From Terracoccus sp. 273MFTsu3.1 (GTDB taxonomy: Bacteria > Actinomycetota > Actinomycetes > Actinomycetales > Dermatophilaceae): a stretch of 64,000 nt of DNA. Both the position numbers and the translations under genes were made by a program. The notes under the pieces are model-generated. The model had not been told where the DNA came from. It ran no database searches and saw only the letters and a program-made list of their open reading frames with translations. The stretch spans positions 62,001 through 126,000 of the forward strand of contig NZ_KB911821.1 in assembly GCF_000383675.1 (NCBI RefSeq), read 5' to 3'. Shown here one piece after another: positions 18,938 through 28,350 of the stretch. Positions within the stretch are counted from its first letter, which is position 1. Each line of letters starts with the position of its first letter.

Positions 18938-19185
18938 CAGCGACCGGCCTGACCGCCCTGGGCTCCCCGGGCGACGCGGGTGTCACGTCCGAGCCGTCGC
19001 TCCGGCGGCACGTCCATGTCGACGCACAGCGCCTCCCACACGGCGCGCGGCGCCTCGCCCTCGGCGAGGGCCTGCACGACGGTGCGGTTGCCGAGCGCAC
19101 CCAGCACGTGGTCGCGGGCGAGCGACCCGGCATACGCCGCGCCGAACTCGTCGTCCATCAAGGTCCAGAAGTGGCTGATCCGCAC
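18937..19185 (-). CDS. DUF3046 protein
   Basis: An 82-residue protein beginning [20 protein letters not shown] and containing [19 protein letters not shown], matching the actinobacterial DUF3046 family, typically encoded just upstream of recA. The function is unknown. The C-terminus ([20 protein letters not shown]) is basic and probably flexible. It overlaps the macro-domain gene by four bases. Confidence 0.85.
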   Translation of the reverse strand: MRISHFWTLMDDEFGAAYAGSLARDHVLGALGNRTVVQALAEGEAPRAVWEALCVDMDVPPERRLGRDTRVARGAQGGQAGR

Positions 19186-19341
19186 CCCTGCAGTGTGCCA
19201 CCCGTTGCGCCGGAACCGTTCCGCGCGAACCCGTCGTCGGAGCGTTACCGCAACCGGCCGCGAACGTCCGGCGCTGCCGGTATCGTCCTCTCGTCCCGCG
19301 CACCGCCGCGGGGCACATCGAACTCTTCAGGGGAGCACACC

Positions 19342-20952
19342 ATGACCGAGCCCACGAGGCCCAGCGAGCCCACCGACGCCGGCGCCGACCCGCACGGAGC
19401 GAGCCGACCCTACGCGTACCCGACTCCCGCCGGGGCGGCCGAGACCGTCCCCGGCGAGGTCACCCTCTCCGACGACCCGGAGGCGCCCGCGTCCGGCGGT
19501 CGCAAGCGCACGGGTCTGCTCGTCGGTGGCGTCGTCACCGCCCTCGTCCTCGGCGGCGCCGGCGCCTTCGCCTTCCAGACGCTGAGCGGGGGCGGCTCCC
19601 AGCCGGCCGACGTACTGCCCGGCGACGCCTACGCCTACTTCCGTCTCGACATCGACCCGTCGGCCGGCCAGAAGATCGCCGCCGTGCGCTTCTTGGGCAA
19701 GCTGCCCCAGGTCAAGGACACGCTCGGTGCCGACGACCCCCGCAAGCAGCTGTGGCAGCTCGTCTCGAAGGACGCGAGCAACGACTGCGTCGCCAAGTTC
19801 AGCTACGACACGGACATCGCGCCCTGGCTCGGCGACCGGGTCGGCGCCGCCATCCGTCCCGGTGGCACCGCGGACGCGCCCAACGTCGCCGTCGCGATCC
19901 AGGTCAAGGACGAGTCCGCGGCCAAGGACACCCTGACCAGGCTGTTCGCCTGCGACAAGGGCGGATCCGACACCGAGCTGCGCATGAAGGACGGCTACGC
20001 CATCGTCACGCCGCCCGGCGTCGGCGACGCCACCCTCGCGGCAGCCGCCAAGGGGACGCTCGCGCAGAACGCCGACTTCACCTCCGACATGGCGGCTCTC
20101 GGCGAGCAGGGCATCCTGTCGGCCTGGTTCGACATGGGCACGGGCCTGAAGGAGATCCAGAAGTTCAGCGGCACGACCGGCATGGACGCGACGGCCCTGG
20201 CCTCGGCCAAGGGACGCTTCGCGACGGCGGTCCGGTTCGACGCCGACTACGTCGAGATGGCCGGCGTCGTGCGCGGCGCCGACGCCACGAAGTCCGTCAA
20301 GGGCGACGGCAGCGAGGTGGCCTCGCTGCCGGCCAACACGATGGCTGCCCTCAACGTCTCCGGGGCCGACCTGATGCTCGACTCCGCGTGGCCCCAGCTG
20401 AAGAAGCAGATCGAGAGCCTCGCCGCGGCCGACGGCGAGTCCGACCCGATCGGGCAGGTCGAGCAGCAGCTCGGAATCAAGCTGCCCGACGACCTCAAGG
20501 TGCTGCTCGGCCGGTCCTTCACCGTGGCCATGCCCGAGCAGAACCTCAAGAGCGACGTGCCCGTCCTCGGTGCCAAGGTCGTCTCCAGCGACGCCAAGCG
20601 CGCCGACGAGCTCGTGGGCCGACTCATGGAGTCGGCCGGTGTCGGCAGCGACGTGCTGACCCACAAGGTCGAGGGCGACAAGGTCTACGTGGCCACGACG
20701 CCCGACTACGCCGACGACCTCAAGTCGGGCGGCAGGCTCGGCGACGGCGACACCTTCAAGCTCGCCGTCGGTGACGTCAGCAACGCGACGGCGACGCTCT
20801 TCGTCGACCTCGACAAGGTCGACGCCATCGTCAAGGGCGACGTCCACGGCGAGGCCAAGTCCTTCCTCGAGTCGCTGCGCGCCGTGGGCTTCACCGCCAC
20901 CAACACCGGCAACGGTGAAGGCTCCTTCAGCCTCCGCGTCCTCGGCGACTGA
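19342..20952 (+). CDS. Membrane-anchored DUF3352 protein
   Basis: A 536-residue protein starting at the ATG at 19342, with an AGGGGAG ribosome site upstream. The first 55 residues are polar and disordered and lead into GRKRTGLLVGGVV and one transmembrane helix (about 58-80). The remainder (about 460 residues) is the predicted extracellular DUF3352 domain, with repeated DAYAYFRLDIDPSAG-type and ADYVEMAGVVRG-type blocks. One cysteine pair is possible. The role is unknown. Its promoter region contains overlapping palindromes (GGAACCGTTCC, then GTTCCGCGCGAAC at 19218-19230). It is the only plus-strand gene in this stretch and ends in a strong terminator. Confidence 0.8.
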   Translation: MTEPTRPSEPTDAGADPHGASRPYAYPTPAGAAETVPGEVTLSDDPEAPASGGRKRTGLLVGGVVTALVLGGAGAFAFQTLSGGGSQPADVLPGDAYAYFRLDIDPSAGQKIAAVRFLGKLPQVKDTLGADDPRKQLWQLVSKDASNDCVAKFSYDTDIAPWLGDRVGAAIRPGGTADAPNVAVAIQVKDESAAKDTLTRLFACDKGGSDTELRMKDGYAIVTPPGVGDATLAAAAKGTLAQNADFTSDMAALGEQGILSAWFDMGTGLKEIQKFSGTTGMDATALASAKGRFATAVRFDADYVEMAGVVRGADATKSVKGDGSEVASLPANTMAALNVSGADLMLDSAWPQLKKQIESLAAADGESDPIGQVEQQLGIKLPDDLKVLLGRSFTVAMPEQNLKSDVPVLGAKVVSSDAKRADELVGRLMESAGVGSDVLTHKVEGDKVYVATTPDYADDLKSGGRLGDGDTFKLAVGDVSNATATLFVDLDKVDAIVKGDVHGEAKSFLESLRAVGFTATNTGNGEGSFSLRVLGD

Positions 20953-20969
20953 CACCGTCGGATCCGCGC

Positions 20970-20997
20970 GAAGGGCCCCGCTCCGGCGGGGCCCTTC
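20970..20997 (+). terminator. Terminator of the DUF3352 gene
   Basis: Perfect 12-base stem, GAAGGGCCCCGC (20970-20981) with 20986-20997, and a 4-base loop, starting 18 bases past the stop. It may also stop the opposing epimerase transcript. Confidence 0.82.
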
Positions 20998-21020
20998 GTG
21001 CGTGCGGCGTGTGCGCTGGG

Positions 21021-22127
21021 TCAGCCGTGGTCGACGAAACCGCTGATCCCGAGACCGTCCGCCATCGGCACACGGATCTGGTTGCCCGAGTACGAGATTC
21101 CGCCCACGACAGGTGAGGCCACCGACCACCAGGCGGCGTCGAGGTCGCTCACCTCGGTCGTCGGTTCGGCAGCCACCAGCGCTGCCGCGGCCCCGACTCC
21201 GACGTGGCTCTCCATCATCGATCCCACGATGGTGCGCAGGCCGGCGTCATGGGCGCGGCGCAGCATGTCGCGACCCACGGTGAGCGAGCCGCACTTGGCG
21301 AGCTTGACGTTGACGAGGTCCGCGGCGCCGAGCCGGATGATCCGTTCGAGGTCGTAGGGCCCGTAGCAGGACTCGTCGGCCATGACCGGCAGCCCGACCC
21401 GCTCCCGCACCCAGGCCAGACCCTCGACGTCGTCGGCCACGACCGGCTGCTCGACGAACTCGACCCCGAGGTCGGCGACCTCGAGCGCCCGGATGACCTG
21501 GACGGCCTCCTCGCGTGTCCACCCCTGGTTGGCGTCGAGCCGGATGGCGACGTCGGGGCCGACTGCGTCGCGCACCGACGCGACGCGCTGCACGTCGGTG
21601 CTGGCATCGGTGCCGACCTTCATCTTCAGGGTGCGGAAGCCGTCGGAGACCCGCGCGCGAGCCGTGTCGGCGAGCGCGTCAGCCGCACCGGCCGACAGGG
21701 TGACGTCGGTCGTCAGCACCTCGCGTATGCCGTCCGGCCGGGTCGAGAGCAGCGCCGCCACCGACGTGCCCTCCGCCCGGGCGACGAGGTCGTGCAGGGC
21801 CGCGTCGACAGCGGCCTTGGCACCGAAGTTGCGGGCCACGGCGCGCTGGACGACGCCGGCGGCAGCGGCGAGGTCGCTGCGGTCGTCGAGCCGGTGACCC
21901 GTCACGGCGGGCGCGAGCATCTGCTCGATGCACGCCGTGGCGCTCGCGAGCGACTCACCCGTCACCTGCCACACCTGGGGCGCCTCGCCCCACCCCGTGC
22001 GCCCGTCGCTGTCGGTGACCGTCACGACGACGGTGTCGGTGGTCTCGGTCCGGCGCAGGGCCGTGACGAACGGCGTGTGGAGCCGCACGGACGAGGTCGT
22101 CGTCGTGACCCGCGCGACGGTCGTCAT
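21021..22127 (-). CDS. Dipeptide epimerase (enolase superfamily), likely L-Ala-D/L-Glu type
   Basis: A 368-residue muconate-lactonizing subgroup enzyme. The catalytic set is visible: KMK at residues 168-170, metal ligands D198 (RLDANQGW), E225 (VEFVEQP) and D251 (MADESC), and K275/K278 (NVKLAKCGS). Relatives epimerise L-Ala-D-Glu from murein peptides, or other dipeptides. The start overlaps the stop of the upstream beta-lactamase-like gene by four bases (ATGA), so both are made together. That pairing supports a role in peptidoglycan peptide recycling; dipeptide specificity is inferred. Confidence 0.85.
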   Translation of the reverse strand: MTTVARVTTTTSSVRLHTPFVTALRRTETTDTVVVTVTDSDGRTGWGEAPQVWQVTGESLASATACIEQMLAPAVTGHRLDDRSDLAAAAGVVQRAVARNFGAKAAVDAALHDLVARAEGTSVAALLSTRPDGIREVLTTDVTLSAGAADALADTARARVSDGFRTLKMKVGTDASTDVQRVASVRDAVGPDVAIRLDANQGWTREEAVQVIRALEVADLGVEFVEQPVVADDVEGLAWVRERVGLPVMADESCYGPYDLERIIRLGAADLVNVKLAKCGSLTVGRDMLRRAHDAGLRTIVGSMMESHVGVGAAAALVAAEPTTEVSDLDAAWWSVASPVVGGISYSGNQIRVPMADGLGISGFVDHG

Positions 22128-23005
22128 GCCCGCTCCCCCTCGGTGGGGTGCTCGGCGCGCCAGACGTCCCGGGCGATGCCGGCGACGAAGACGGCGGCCT
22201 CCGTCTCGTCGAGGTCGATCGTCGTGCAGACGGCGATGACGAACGGCTCCTCGCCCACCGGACGCACGAGCGCGACGTCGTGGGAGACGCCCGGGATCCA
22301 GCCCGACTTGCTCGCGGTCGGGGTGCCAGGCGGCAGGCCCGCCGGCACCTGGTCGACGTGCACTTGGCGGGCCAGCATCTCCTCGACGGGCGCCAGCACC
22401 TCGGCGCCACCGAGCGCGGGCTCGCGGCGCCCGACCGCGGCCATGACGAGCCCGAGGTCGGCGGCGGTCACGGTGTTGGTGATGCCTGCTCGACGGGCCA
22501 CGGCGTCCTCGATGCCGCGCCCGACCACGGTGGCCGGCGAGCAGCCGACGATGCGCAGCACCTCGGCGACCTCGTCGAGACCGACGACGTCGACGAGCAG
22601 GTTGGTGGCGATGTTGCTCGAGTGGGTGATGGCCCGCTCCGCGAGCTCGCCCAGCGTGCAGGTGCCGCCGAGCGCCGCCCACGTCTGCGGGTCCTGGTCC
22701 TCGGCCTCGTCGAGGTCGAACGGGGAGCCGTCGAGCACGGAGGCGAAGGTGCCGGTGACCGTGACCGGCGCGTCGAGGTGGAGCTCGCCTCGCACGATGC
22801 GCCGGAAGGCCGCGATGACGAGTGGGAGCTTCATCGTGGACGCGGCGTAGTGCGGCGCGAACGCGTCGTGCTCGTAGCGGGGTCGGCCGTCGAGGTCTCC
22901 CAGCCACACCGACAGCGCGGCGTCAGGGTTCGAGGGGTCCGAGGGGTCCGAGGCCGAGACGGCACGGTCCAGACGTGAGTCGAGGTCCGAGAAGGGGCTG
23001 GGCAC
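22124..23005 (-). CDS. Class A beta-lactamase-like serine hydrolase, no signal peptide
   Basis: A 293-residue protein with the penicillin-recognising fold: nucleophile motif S56-T-M-K59, then SSN (the SDN position) and a KSG triad in ASKSGWIPGVSHD. There is no signal sequence; the N-terminus is SDPSDPSNPD-rich and polar, so it appears cytosolic, unlike true beta-lactamases. A 9-base repeat (GAGGGGTCC, near 22930-22950) produces the SDPSDPS run. It is coupled to the dipeptide epimerase. A peptidase acting on murein-derived peptides, or an esterase, is more likely than antibiotic resistance. Confidence 0.78.
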   Translation of the reverse strand: MPSPFSDLDSRLDRAVSASDPSDPSNPDAALSVWLGDLDGRPRYEHDAFAPHYAASTMKLPLVIAAFRRIVRGELHLDAPVTVTGTFASVLDGSPFDLDEAEDQDPQTWAALGGTCTLGELAERAITHSSNIATNLLVDVVGLDEVAEVLRIVGCSPATVVGRGIEDAVARRAGITNTVTAADLGLVMAAVGRREPALGGAEVLAPVEEMLARQVHVDQVPAGLPPGTPTASKSGWIPGVSHDVALVRPVGEEPFVIAVCTTIDLDETEAAVFVAGIARDVWRAEHPTEGERA

Positions 23006-23022
23006 CCCAGCACGGTAGACGA

Positions 23023-23325
23023 TCAGGCAGCGGAGGCCGACACCACGTCGCCCGACGGGACGGGCAGCGAGACGGTCGGGGCGAGGCCCTCGCTCTCGGC
23101 CATCCGGCTGGACACGTCGATGAGGACCTGCGACAAGGGCAGCGCCAGCGCCCCGCAGATCGAGGCGAGCAGCTCCGACGAGGCCTCCTTCTCGCCGCGC
23201 TCGACCTCGCTGAGGTAGCCGAGGGAGACGGATGCCGTCGCGGAGACCTCACGGAGGGTGCGGCCCTGGGCGCGCCGGCGCTCACGGAGGACGTCGCCGA
23301 GCTCGCGCCGCAGCAGTGTCGTCAT
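23023..23325 (-). CDS. clgR: ClgR-type XRE transcriptional regulator
   Basis: A 100-residue helix-turn-helix protein. The sequence [46 protein letters not shown] is the ClgR signature; ClgR activates clp protease and stress genes in actinobacteria. The C-terminus ends in VSASAA, a small-residue tail like those through which ClgR is itself degraded by Clp in relatives. An AAGGAGG ribosome site sits just before the ATG at 23325. It follows cinA by 11 bases, the conserved pgsA-cinA-clgR order. Confidence 0.92.
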   Translation of the reverse strand: MTTLLRRELGDVLRERRRAQGRTLREVSATASVSLGYLSEVERGEKEASSELLASICGALALPLSQVLIDVSSRMAESEGLAPTVSLPVPSGDVVSASAA

Positions 23326-23336
23326 GTCGTCCTCCT

Positions 23337-23921
23337 TCAGGTCGCTGGTGTCGTGCGTTCGGATGCCGTGCCGTCGTCGGGGTGACCTGACAGCCCTACC
23401 GTACCCCGAGGGTCCCACGGCGGCGCAGGTGTTTGGCGCGTGGCGCCCGTCTCCTCCACCGCGAGCCGGAGCACCGCGTCGACGGTGGCCGACCGGATCT
23501 CGGCCCTGGTCCCGTTCAACTCCAGGGCGCGCGTCGCTGTTCCCGACGGACCGGAGACGGCCACGTGGACGGTGCCCGCGGGCTTGCCCTCCGCCGGTCC
23601 CGGCCCGGCCACACCGGTCGTGGCCAGGCCCCACGTGGAGCCCAGCCGACGGCGTACGCCCTCGGCCATGAGCGCGGCCACCTCGGGGTCGACGGTGCCC
23701 ACCCGCGCGACGAGCTCGGCGGGCACGTCGAGCAGCGCCGTCTTCACCTCCGGGGCGTACGCGACGACCCCACCGAGCAGCACCGCGGACGCGCCGGGGG
23801 TGTCGGCCACGGTGGCGGCGACGAGTCCCGCCGTCAGCGACTCGGCGCAGGCCACGGTCTCGTGCGCCTCGGTCAGCCGGGCCACGAGACGTGCCCCCGG
23901 CGCCTCGGACGCGTCGTCCAC
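23337..23921 (-). CDS. pncC: CinA C-terminal domain protein, nicotinamide-nucleotide amidase
   Basis: A 194-residue stand-alone CinA C-terminal domain, which deamidates nicotinamide mononucleotide in NAD recycling. Seen: [21 protein letters not shown] at residues about 25-45 with the catalytic Ser, [13 protein letters not shown] and the [19 protein letters not shown] block. The last 35 residues are a non-conserved Pro/Thr-rich tail. It starts at GTG 23921, one base past the pgsA stop. Confidence 0.9.
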   Translation of the reverse strand: MDDASEAPGARLVARLTEAHETVACAESLTAGLVAATVADTPGASAVLLGGVVAYAPEVKTALLDVPAELVARVGTVDPEVAALMAEGVRRRLGSTWGLATTGVAGPGPAEGKPAGTVHVAVSGPSGTATRALELNGTRAEIRSATVDAVLRLAVEETGATRQTPAPPWDPRGTVGLSGHPDDGTASERTTPAT

Positions 23922-23922
23922 G

Positions 23923-24639
23923 TCAGTCCCGCTTCGCCGTCCGGGGTGGCGCCGGGTCGCCGGTGGAGCCCTCGGTCGCCCCGGCCCTCGTCTCCCGGGC
24001 GGCGGCGCGCGCCGCCCGCCGGGCCAGCGTGCGCTCGCTCGTCTCGCGCAGCCGTGCCGCCTTGAAGACGTAGTCGATGCCGCTGACCACGGTCATGACG
24101 AGCGCCGCGCCGAGCACGACGTAGGCCACGAGCAACCACGCGCTACCGAACGGGAGCACCCAGAGCGGGAAGGTCAGGGCCCCGAGCGACAGCGTCTGGA
24201 GCATCGTCTTGAGCTTGCCGCCGCGACCGGCCGGCATGACGCCGTGCCGGATGACGACGAAGCGCAGCACGGTGATGCCGATCTCGCGGACGAGGATGAC
24301 GACGGTCACCCACCACCAGACGACCCCGAGCAGCGACAGCCCGATGAAGGCCGTGCCGGTCAGCGCTTTGTCGGCGATGGGGTCGGCGACCTTGCCGAAG
24401 TTCGTGATCTCCCCACGTCGCCGGGCGATCTTGCCGTCGACACCGTCGGTGACGGCTGCGAGCGCGAAGACCACCCAGGCCCAGAAGCGCCACCACGGCT
24501 CGTTGCCGCCGTCCTGGAAGAGCAGCACGGCGTAGACCGGGACGAGCAGGAAGCGCAGGACCGTCAGGGCGTTGGGCAGGTTCCAGTCGGTCGGTCGGGG
24601 CGCCGGCCCCTCCCCCCGGTGGAAGGTCTGTGGCGTCAT
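23923..24639 (-). CDS. pgsA: CDP-diacylglycerol-glycerol-3-phosphate 3-phosphatidyltransferase
   Basis: A membrane enzyme making phosphatidylglycerol phosphate. The 238-residue protein contains the CDP-alcohol motif DG-x2-GKIARRR-x7[10 protein letters not shown] with all its aspartates and about six membrane helices. The C-terminal 45 residues are charged and Ala/Arg-rich. The ATG at 24639 overlaps the rimO stop (ATGA), giving the conserved rimO-pgsA-cinA-clgR operon. Confidence 0.94.
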   Translation of the reverse strand: MTPQTFHRGEGPAPRPTDWNLPNALTVLRFLLVPVYAVLLFQDGGNEPWWRFWAWVVFALAAVTDGVDGKIARRRGEITNFGKVADPIADKALTGTAFIGLSLLGVVWWWVTVVILVREIGITVLRFVVIRHGVMPAGRGGKLKTMLQTLSLGALTFPLWVLPFGSAWLLVAYVVLGAALVMTVVSGIDYVFKAARLRETSERTLARRAARAAARETRAGATEGSTGDPAPPRTAKRD

Positions 24640-26111
24640 CGCGGCTCCGCGACGAGGTCGATCCCCTCGGTGCCGACGACGACAGCCGGCACGAGGTCGC
24701 CGACCTGAGGGGCGGGAGCGCCCTCGGGGACGTGCACGATGGTGACGCCGTCGACGTCGGGGCCCTGGAAGTCGGCGCGCCCGACGACGGTGCCCTCCGC
24801 CTCCTCGATCTCCTCGACGAGGACGAGGACGCGCTCGCCGACGCGCTCCTCGGCGCGCTGGGCGTTGAGCTCCTCGACGAGGCGGGTGAAGCGGTCGAGG
24901 CGCTCGGCGACGACCTCGGGGGCCAGCTTGCCGGCATACCCCTCGGCCTCGGTGCCGTCCTCGTCGGAGTAGCCGAAGACGCCGACGACGTCGAGGCGGG
25001 CCTCGGTGAGGAAGGCCTCGAGCTCGTCGAGGTCGGCCTCGGTCTCGCCGGGGAAGCCGACGATGACGTTGCAGCGGATGCCGGCCTCGGGGGCGTCGGC
25101 GCGCACCCGGCCGAGGAGCTCGAGGAAGACCTCGCGCGAGCCGAACCGGCGCATCGAGCGCAGGAGCGGCTCGGACGCGTGCTGGAAGGAGATGTCGTAG
25201 TAGGGCACGACGCCGGGGGTGTCGGCCATGGCGCGCAGCAGGCCGGGACGGATCTCGGCCGGCTGGAGGTAGGAGACGCGGACGCGCTCGATGCCCTCGA
25301 TCGCGGTCAGCTCGGGCAGCAGCTTCTCGAGGAGGGCGAGGTCGCCGAGGTCCTTGCCGTAGCTCGTGGAGTTCTCGGAGACGAGGAAGAGCTCCTTGAC
25401 GCCCTGCTCGGCGAGCCAGCGGCCCTCGGCGACGATGTCGGCGGGACGGCGCGAGAGGAAGGCGCCACGGAACATCGGGATGGCGCAGAACGAGCAGCGC
25501 CGGTCGCAGCCCGACGCGATCTTGAGCGGCGCCCACGGGCGACCGTCGAGGCGCGCGCGGATGACGCGGGGACCGGAGGCGGGGGTCGGCACGTCGGCGT
25601 CGGCAAGGTCGGGGCGGGCGTCGCCGTGGCCCGGCAGCGCGACGGACGCGGAGCCCTGCTGGCGCTCGACCGGGGTCAGCGGGAGCAGCGTGCGGCGGTC
25701 GCCGGGGGTGTGGCTCTCGACGTGGCCGCCCGCGAGGATCGTCTGCAGGTGTGCGCTCATGTCGCGGTAGGAGTCGAAGCCGAGCACGGCGTCGGCCTCG
25801 GGCAGCTGGTCGGCGAGCTCCTTGCCGTAGCGCTCGGCGAGGCAGCCGACGGCGACGACCTTCTGCGTGCGGCTGCCCTCGCCCTTGAGGTCGGAGGCCT
25901 CGAGCAGGGCGTCGATGGAGTCCTTCTTGGCCTGCTCGACGAAGCCGCACGTGTTGACGACGGCGACGTCGGCCTCGGACGCGTCGTCGACGAGACGCCA
26001 TCCCTCCGCGAGCAGCCGACCGGCCAGCTCCTCGGAGTCGACCTCGTTGCGCGTGCACCCGAGGGTGACGAGTGCGACGCTCTTGTCGGCGCTCGGGTGG
26101 GGAGGGGTCAT
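24636..26111 (-). CDS. rimO: Ribosomal protein S12 methylthiotransferase
   Basis: A radical SAM enzyme that thiomethylates an aspartate of S12. The 491-residue protein has N-terminal FeS cysteines ([27 protein letters not shown]), the radical SAM motif CDRRCSFC and a C-terminal TRAM domain. [12 protein letters not shown] and [13 protein letters not shown] separate it from MiaB. A linker of about 60 residues ([18 protein letters not shown]) lies between the first domain and the radical SAM core, longer than usual. The first gene of its operon; divergent from the dipeptidase gene. Confidence 0.95.
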   Translation of the reverse strand: MTPPHPSADKSVALVTLGCTRNEVDSEELAGRLLAEGWRLVDDASEADVAVVNTCGFVEQAKKDSIDALLEASDLKGEGSRTQKVVAVGCLAERYGKELADQLPEADAVLGFDSYRDMSAHLQTILAGGHVESHTPGDRRTLLPLTPVERQQGSASVALPGHGDARPDLADADVPTPASGPRVIRARLDGRPWAPLKIASGCDRRCSFCAIPMFRGAFLSRRPADIVAEGRWLAEQGVKELFLVSENSTSYGKDLGDLALLEKLLPELTAIEGIERVRVSYLQPAEIRPGLLRAMADTPGVVPYYDISFQHASEPLLRSMRRFGSREVFLELLGRVRADAPEAGIRCNVIVGFPGETEADLDELEAFLTEARLDVVGVFGYSDEDGTEAEGYAGKLAPEVVAERLDRFTRLVEELNAQRAEERVGERVLVLVEEIEEAEGTVVGRADFQGPDVDGVTIVHVPEGAPAPQVGDLVPAVVVGTEGIDLVAEPR

Positions 26112-26139
26112 GCGTCCACTCTAGATGCCGGGGTGTTCA

Positions 26140-27360
26140 ATGGCCGACATGCTCGGAACCGCCCCCCACGGCCACGACGACCTGCTCATGAAGGCGCGCG
26201 ACCTGCTGCGAGCGCACCCCCTCGTCGACGGCCACAACGACCTCCCGTGGGAGGCGCGCGAGCAGACGGGCTACGACTTCGAGACGCTCGACATCTCCGG
26301 CCGCCTCACGACGACGCAGACCGACCTGCCTCGCCTCACCGAGGGCGGGGTCGGCGCGCAGTTCTGGTCCGTCTTCGTGCCGAGCACCCTCCAGGGCGAC
26401 TCGGCCGTCACCGCCACGCTCGAGCAGGTCGACGGCGTGCACCGGATGATCGGGTCGTATGCCGACCGGCTGGCGCTCGCCCGCACCGCGGACGAGGTGG
26501 AGGCTGCCACCGCGACGGGTCGCGTCGCGTCGCTGCTCGGCGCCGAGGGCGGGCACTCGATCGGCTGCTCGCTCGGCACCCTGCGGATGCTCCACGTGCT
26601 CGGTGTGCGCTACCTGACGCTGACGCACAACGACAACACGCCGTGGGCCGACTCGGCCACCGACGTGCCCGTCGTCGGCGGCCTCAGCGAGTTCGGCCGG
26701 GAGGTCGTGCGTGAGATGAACCGCCTCGGGATGATGGTCGACCTCAGTCACGTCGCCGCCACGACGATGCGCGACGCGCTCGAGACCACCGACGCCCCGG
26801 TCATCTTCAGCCACTCCTCGGCCCTGGCCCTGTGCGACACCCCCCGCAACGTGCCCGACGACGTGCTCGGCGCGCTGTCCGCCAACGGCGGCGTGTGCAT
26901 GGTGACCTTCGTCCCCGAGTTCGTGTCGCCCGCGACCGCCGCCTGGCGCGTCGAGGCCGCCGCCGCCGCGGCGGAGGTCGGCGTCGAGGCGCGTGACTGG
27001 GAGGCGTTCGGCCGGTTCACCGCCGGCTGGCAGCGTGAGCACCCCAAGCCCGACGCGACGGTCGATCAGGTCGTCGCCCACCTCGAGCACGTCCGCGAGG
27101 TCGCCGGCATCGACCACATCGGCATCGGCGGCGACTACGACGGCACCGACACCTTCCCCGTCGGGCTCGAGGACGTCAGCGGCTACCCGCGGCTCGTCGC
27201 CGCCCTGCTCGCGCGGTCGTGGTCCGAGGCCGACGTCGTCCAGCTCGTGCGCGGCAACACGCTGCGTGTCATGCGCGACGTCGAGGCCGTGGCCCGCGAC
27301 CTCCAGACGACCCGCACCCCGAGCCTCAGGACCTTCGCCGAGCTCGACGGTCACGGCTGA
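26140..27360 (+). CDS. Membrane dipeptidase (peptidase M19)
   Basis: A 406-residue zinc dipeptidase of the renal-dipeptidase family. Seen: the zinc HxD in [12 protein letters not shown] near residue 27, [40 protein letters not shown] region in the middle, MVDLSHVA and [22 protein letters not shown] (two further His ligands), and [21 protein letters not shown]. There is no signal peptide, so it is probably cytosolic despite the family name. The ATG at 26140 was chosen; ATG 26149 and an upstream start are alternatives. It hydrolyses dipeptides, in some relatives those containing D-residues; substrate unknown. Confidence 0.9.
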   Translation: MADMLGTAPHGHDDLLMKARDLLRAHPLVDGHNDLPWEAREQTGYDFETLDISGRLTTTQTDLPRLTEGGVGAQFWSVFVPSTLQGDSAVTATLEQVDGVHRMIGSYADRLALARTADEVEAATATGRVASLLGAEGGHSIGCSLGTLRMLHVLGVRYLTLTHNDNTPWADSATDVPVVGGLSEFGREVVREMNRLGMMVDLSHVAATTMRDALETTDAPVIFSHSSALALCDTPRNVPDDVLGALSANGGVCMVTFVPEFVSPATAAWRVEAAAAAAEVGVEARDWEAFGRFTAGWQREHPKPDATVDQVVAHLEHVREVAGIDHIGIGGDYDGTDTFPVGLEDVSGYPRLVAALLARSWSEADVVQLVRGNTLRVMRDVEAVARDLQTTRTPSLRTFAELDGHG

Positions 27361-27415
27361 GCACCGCTCGAGCGCGACCCGGGCACGCGGCATACGCCCT
27401 CGGTGGGGCGCAGCC

Positions 27416-28162
27416 CTACTGACGGAAGCGGGCGATCGTCAGCCCGACGAGGCGGGCGACGACGAGCGCGACGTAGAGCATGCCGGCGATCTGCTGGAGC
27501 AGCACGAACGAGCGGGCGTGGGGGGTCACGGCGTAGATGTCGGAGAGACCGGTCGAGGTCATCGTCGTGATCGATAGGTAGAGCAGCTCGTACCAGGTGC
27601 GCACCCCGGGCAGCGTCTCGCCGTAGATGGTGAACGAGTTCGGCCAGATGAACTGCACGGCGACGTAGAGGTAGGCGAAGCCCCAGGCGACGACGGTGAA
27701 GGTCGCGCCGGTGGCATAGAGCTCGTCGCGGGTCACCCAGTTGTCGGCGAACATGTACCGGAGCAGGCCGTAGCCCGTGTAGAAGTAGAAGAGCGCGTGC
27801 AGCAGGGCGCTCCAGAAGGCGACCGGGCTGTTGTCGGGCCACACGGCCTCGGCCACGGTGAGCAGGACCACCGGCCCGCCCAGCACGACGGCGACCCACG
27901 TGAGCGCAGGGGTCGCCCGCACCGCGCGCACGGCGAGGAAGAGCACGAGGAGGCCGATGAGGCCGAAGACCGCGCGTCCCGCCTCCCGGTAGTCCCCGAG
28001 CGTCGCGGTCTCGACGAAGGGATAGGTCAGCAGGGCTGCGAGCTGGACGAAGAGGAGCAGGGCGCACGGCAGCTCGTTGACCTTGCGCCGTAGCTGGTCG
28101 AGCCGTGACGGCGGCCCCGCACGACGGGGCGATGACGGCCAGAGCTCCAGCGACGCACTCAC
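27416..28162 (-). CDS. Two-pore-segment ion channel protein with a non-canonical filter
   Basis: A 248-residue membrane protein with about six hydrophobic helices; the last two flank a pore loop. The pore reads YLSITTMTSTGLSDIYAV. Against the potassium filter TVGYGD, the equivalent positions are STGLSD: the glycine and aspartate remain, but Tyr becomes Leu and the second Gly becomes Ser. It is therefore an Ion_trans_2-type channel whose selectivity cannot be assumed to be potassium. It is divergent from kdpFABC, sharing the promoter gap, which hints at ion homeostasis. Confidence 0.8.
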   Translation of the reverse strand: MSASLELWPSSPRRAGPPSRLDQLRRKVNELPCALLLFVQLAALLTYPFVETATLGDYREAGRAVFGLIGLLVLFLAVRAVRATPALTWVAVVLGGPVVLLTVAEAVWPDNSPVAFWSALLHALFYFYTGYGLLRYMFADNWVTRDELYATGATFTVVAWGFAYLYVAVQFIWPNSFTIYGETLPGVRTWYELLYLSITTMTSTGLSDIYAVTPHARSFVLLQQIAGMLYVALVVARLVGLTIARFRQ

Positions 28163-28185
28163 GACTCGGACTCTAGTGGCGGGCC

Positions 28186-28205
28186 CGTCAAGAACGCGTC
28201 AAGAG
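28186..28205 (+). promoter_or_regulatory. Candidate KdpE binding repeats upstream of kdpF
   Basis: Two direct copies of CGTCAAGA at 28186 and 28197, exactly 11 bases apart, about 60-80 bases before kdpF. OmpR/PhoB-class regulators bind such tandem repeats at one-turn spacing, and kdpE is in this operon. The regulator assignment is inference. Confidence 0.5.
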
Positions 28206-28263
28206 CCATCAGCGCGAGGTCAACGGACGTGGAGCGGCCCGGTGGCGACCCTAGGAAGGAGTC

Positions 28264-28350
28264 ATGTTCACCTCCATCGTCCTGCTCGTGGCCGGGGTCG
28301 CCGTGCTGGCCTACCTCGTCCACGTGCTCCTCCACCCGGACCGCTTCTGA
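28264..28350 (+). CDS. kdpF: KdpF, small subunit of the potassium-transporting ATPase
   Basis: A 28-residue single-helix peptide: MFTSIVLLVAGVAVLAYLVH followed by VLLHPDRF. It stabilises the KdpABC complex in other bacteria. The AGGAAGGAG ribosome site directly upstream is among the strongest in the window, suggesting it drives translation of the operon. Its stop overlaps the kdpA start (TGATG). Confidence 0.93.
   Translation: MFTSIVLLVAGVAVLAYLVHVLLHPDRF

Noticed and set aside
22124-23005. Antibiotic-resistance beta-lactamase
   Set aside because: No signal peptide, SSN in place of SDN, and coupling to a dipeptide epimerase argue for a peptide-processing role.
28163-28263. Riboswitch (cyclic-di-AMP type) before kdpF
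   Set aside because: The leader is only about 100 bases and lacks the conserved core of that class. Direct repeats for KdpE explain it better.
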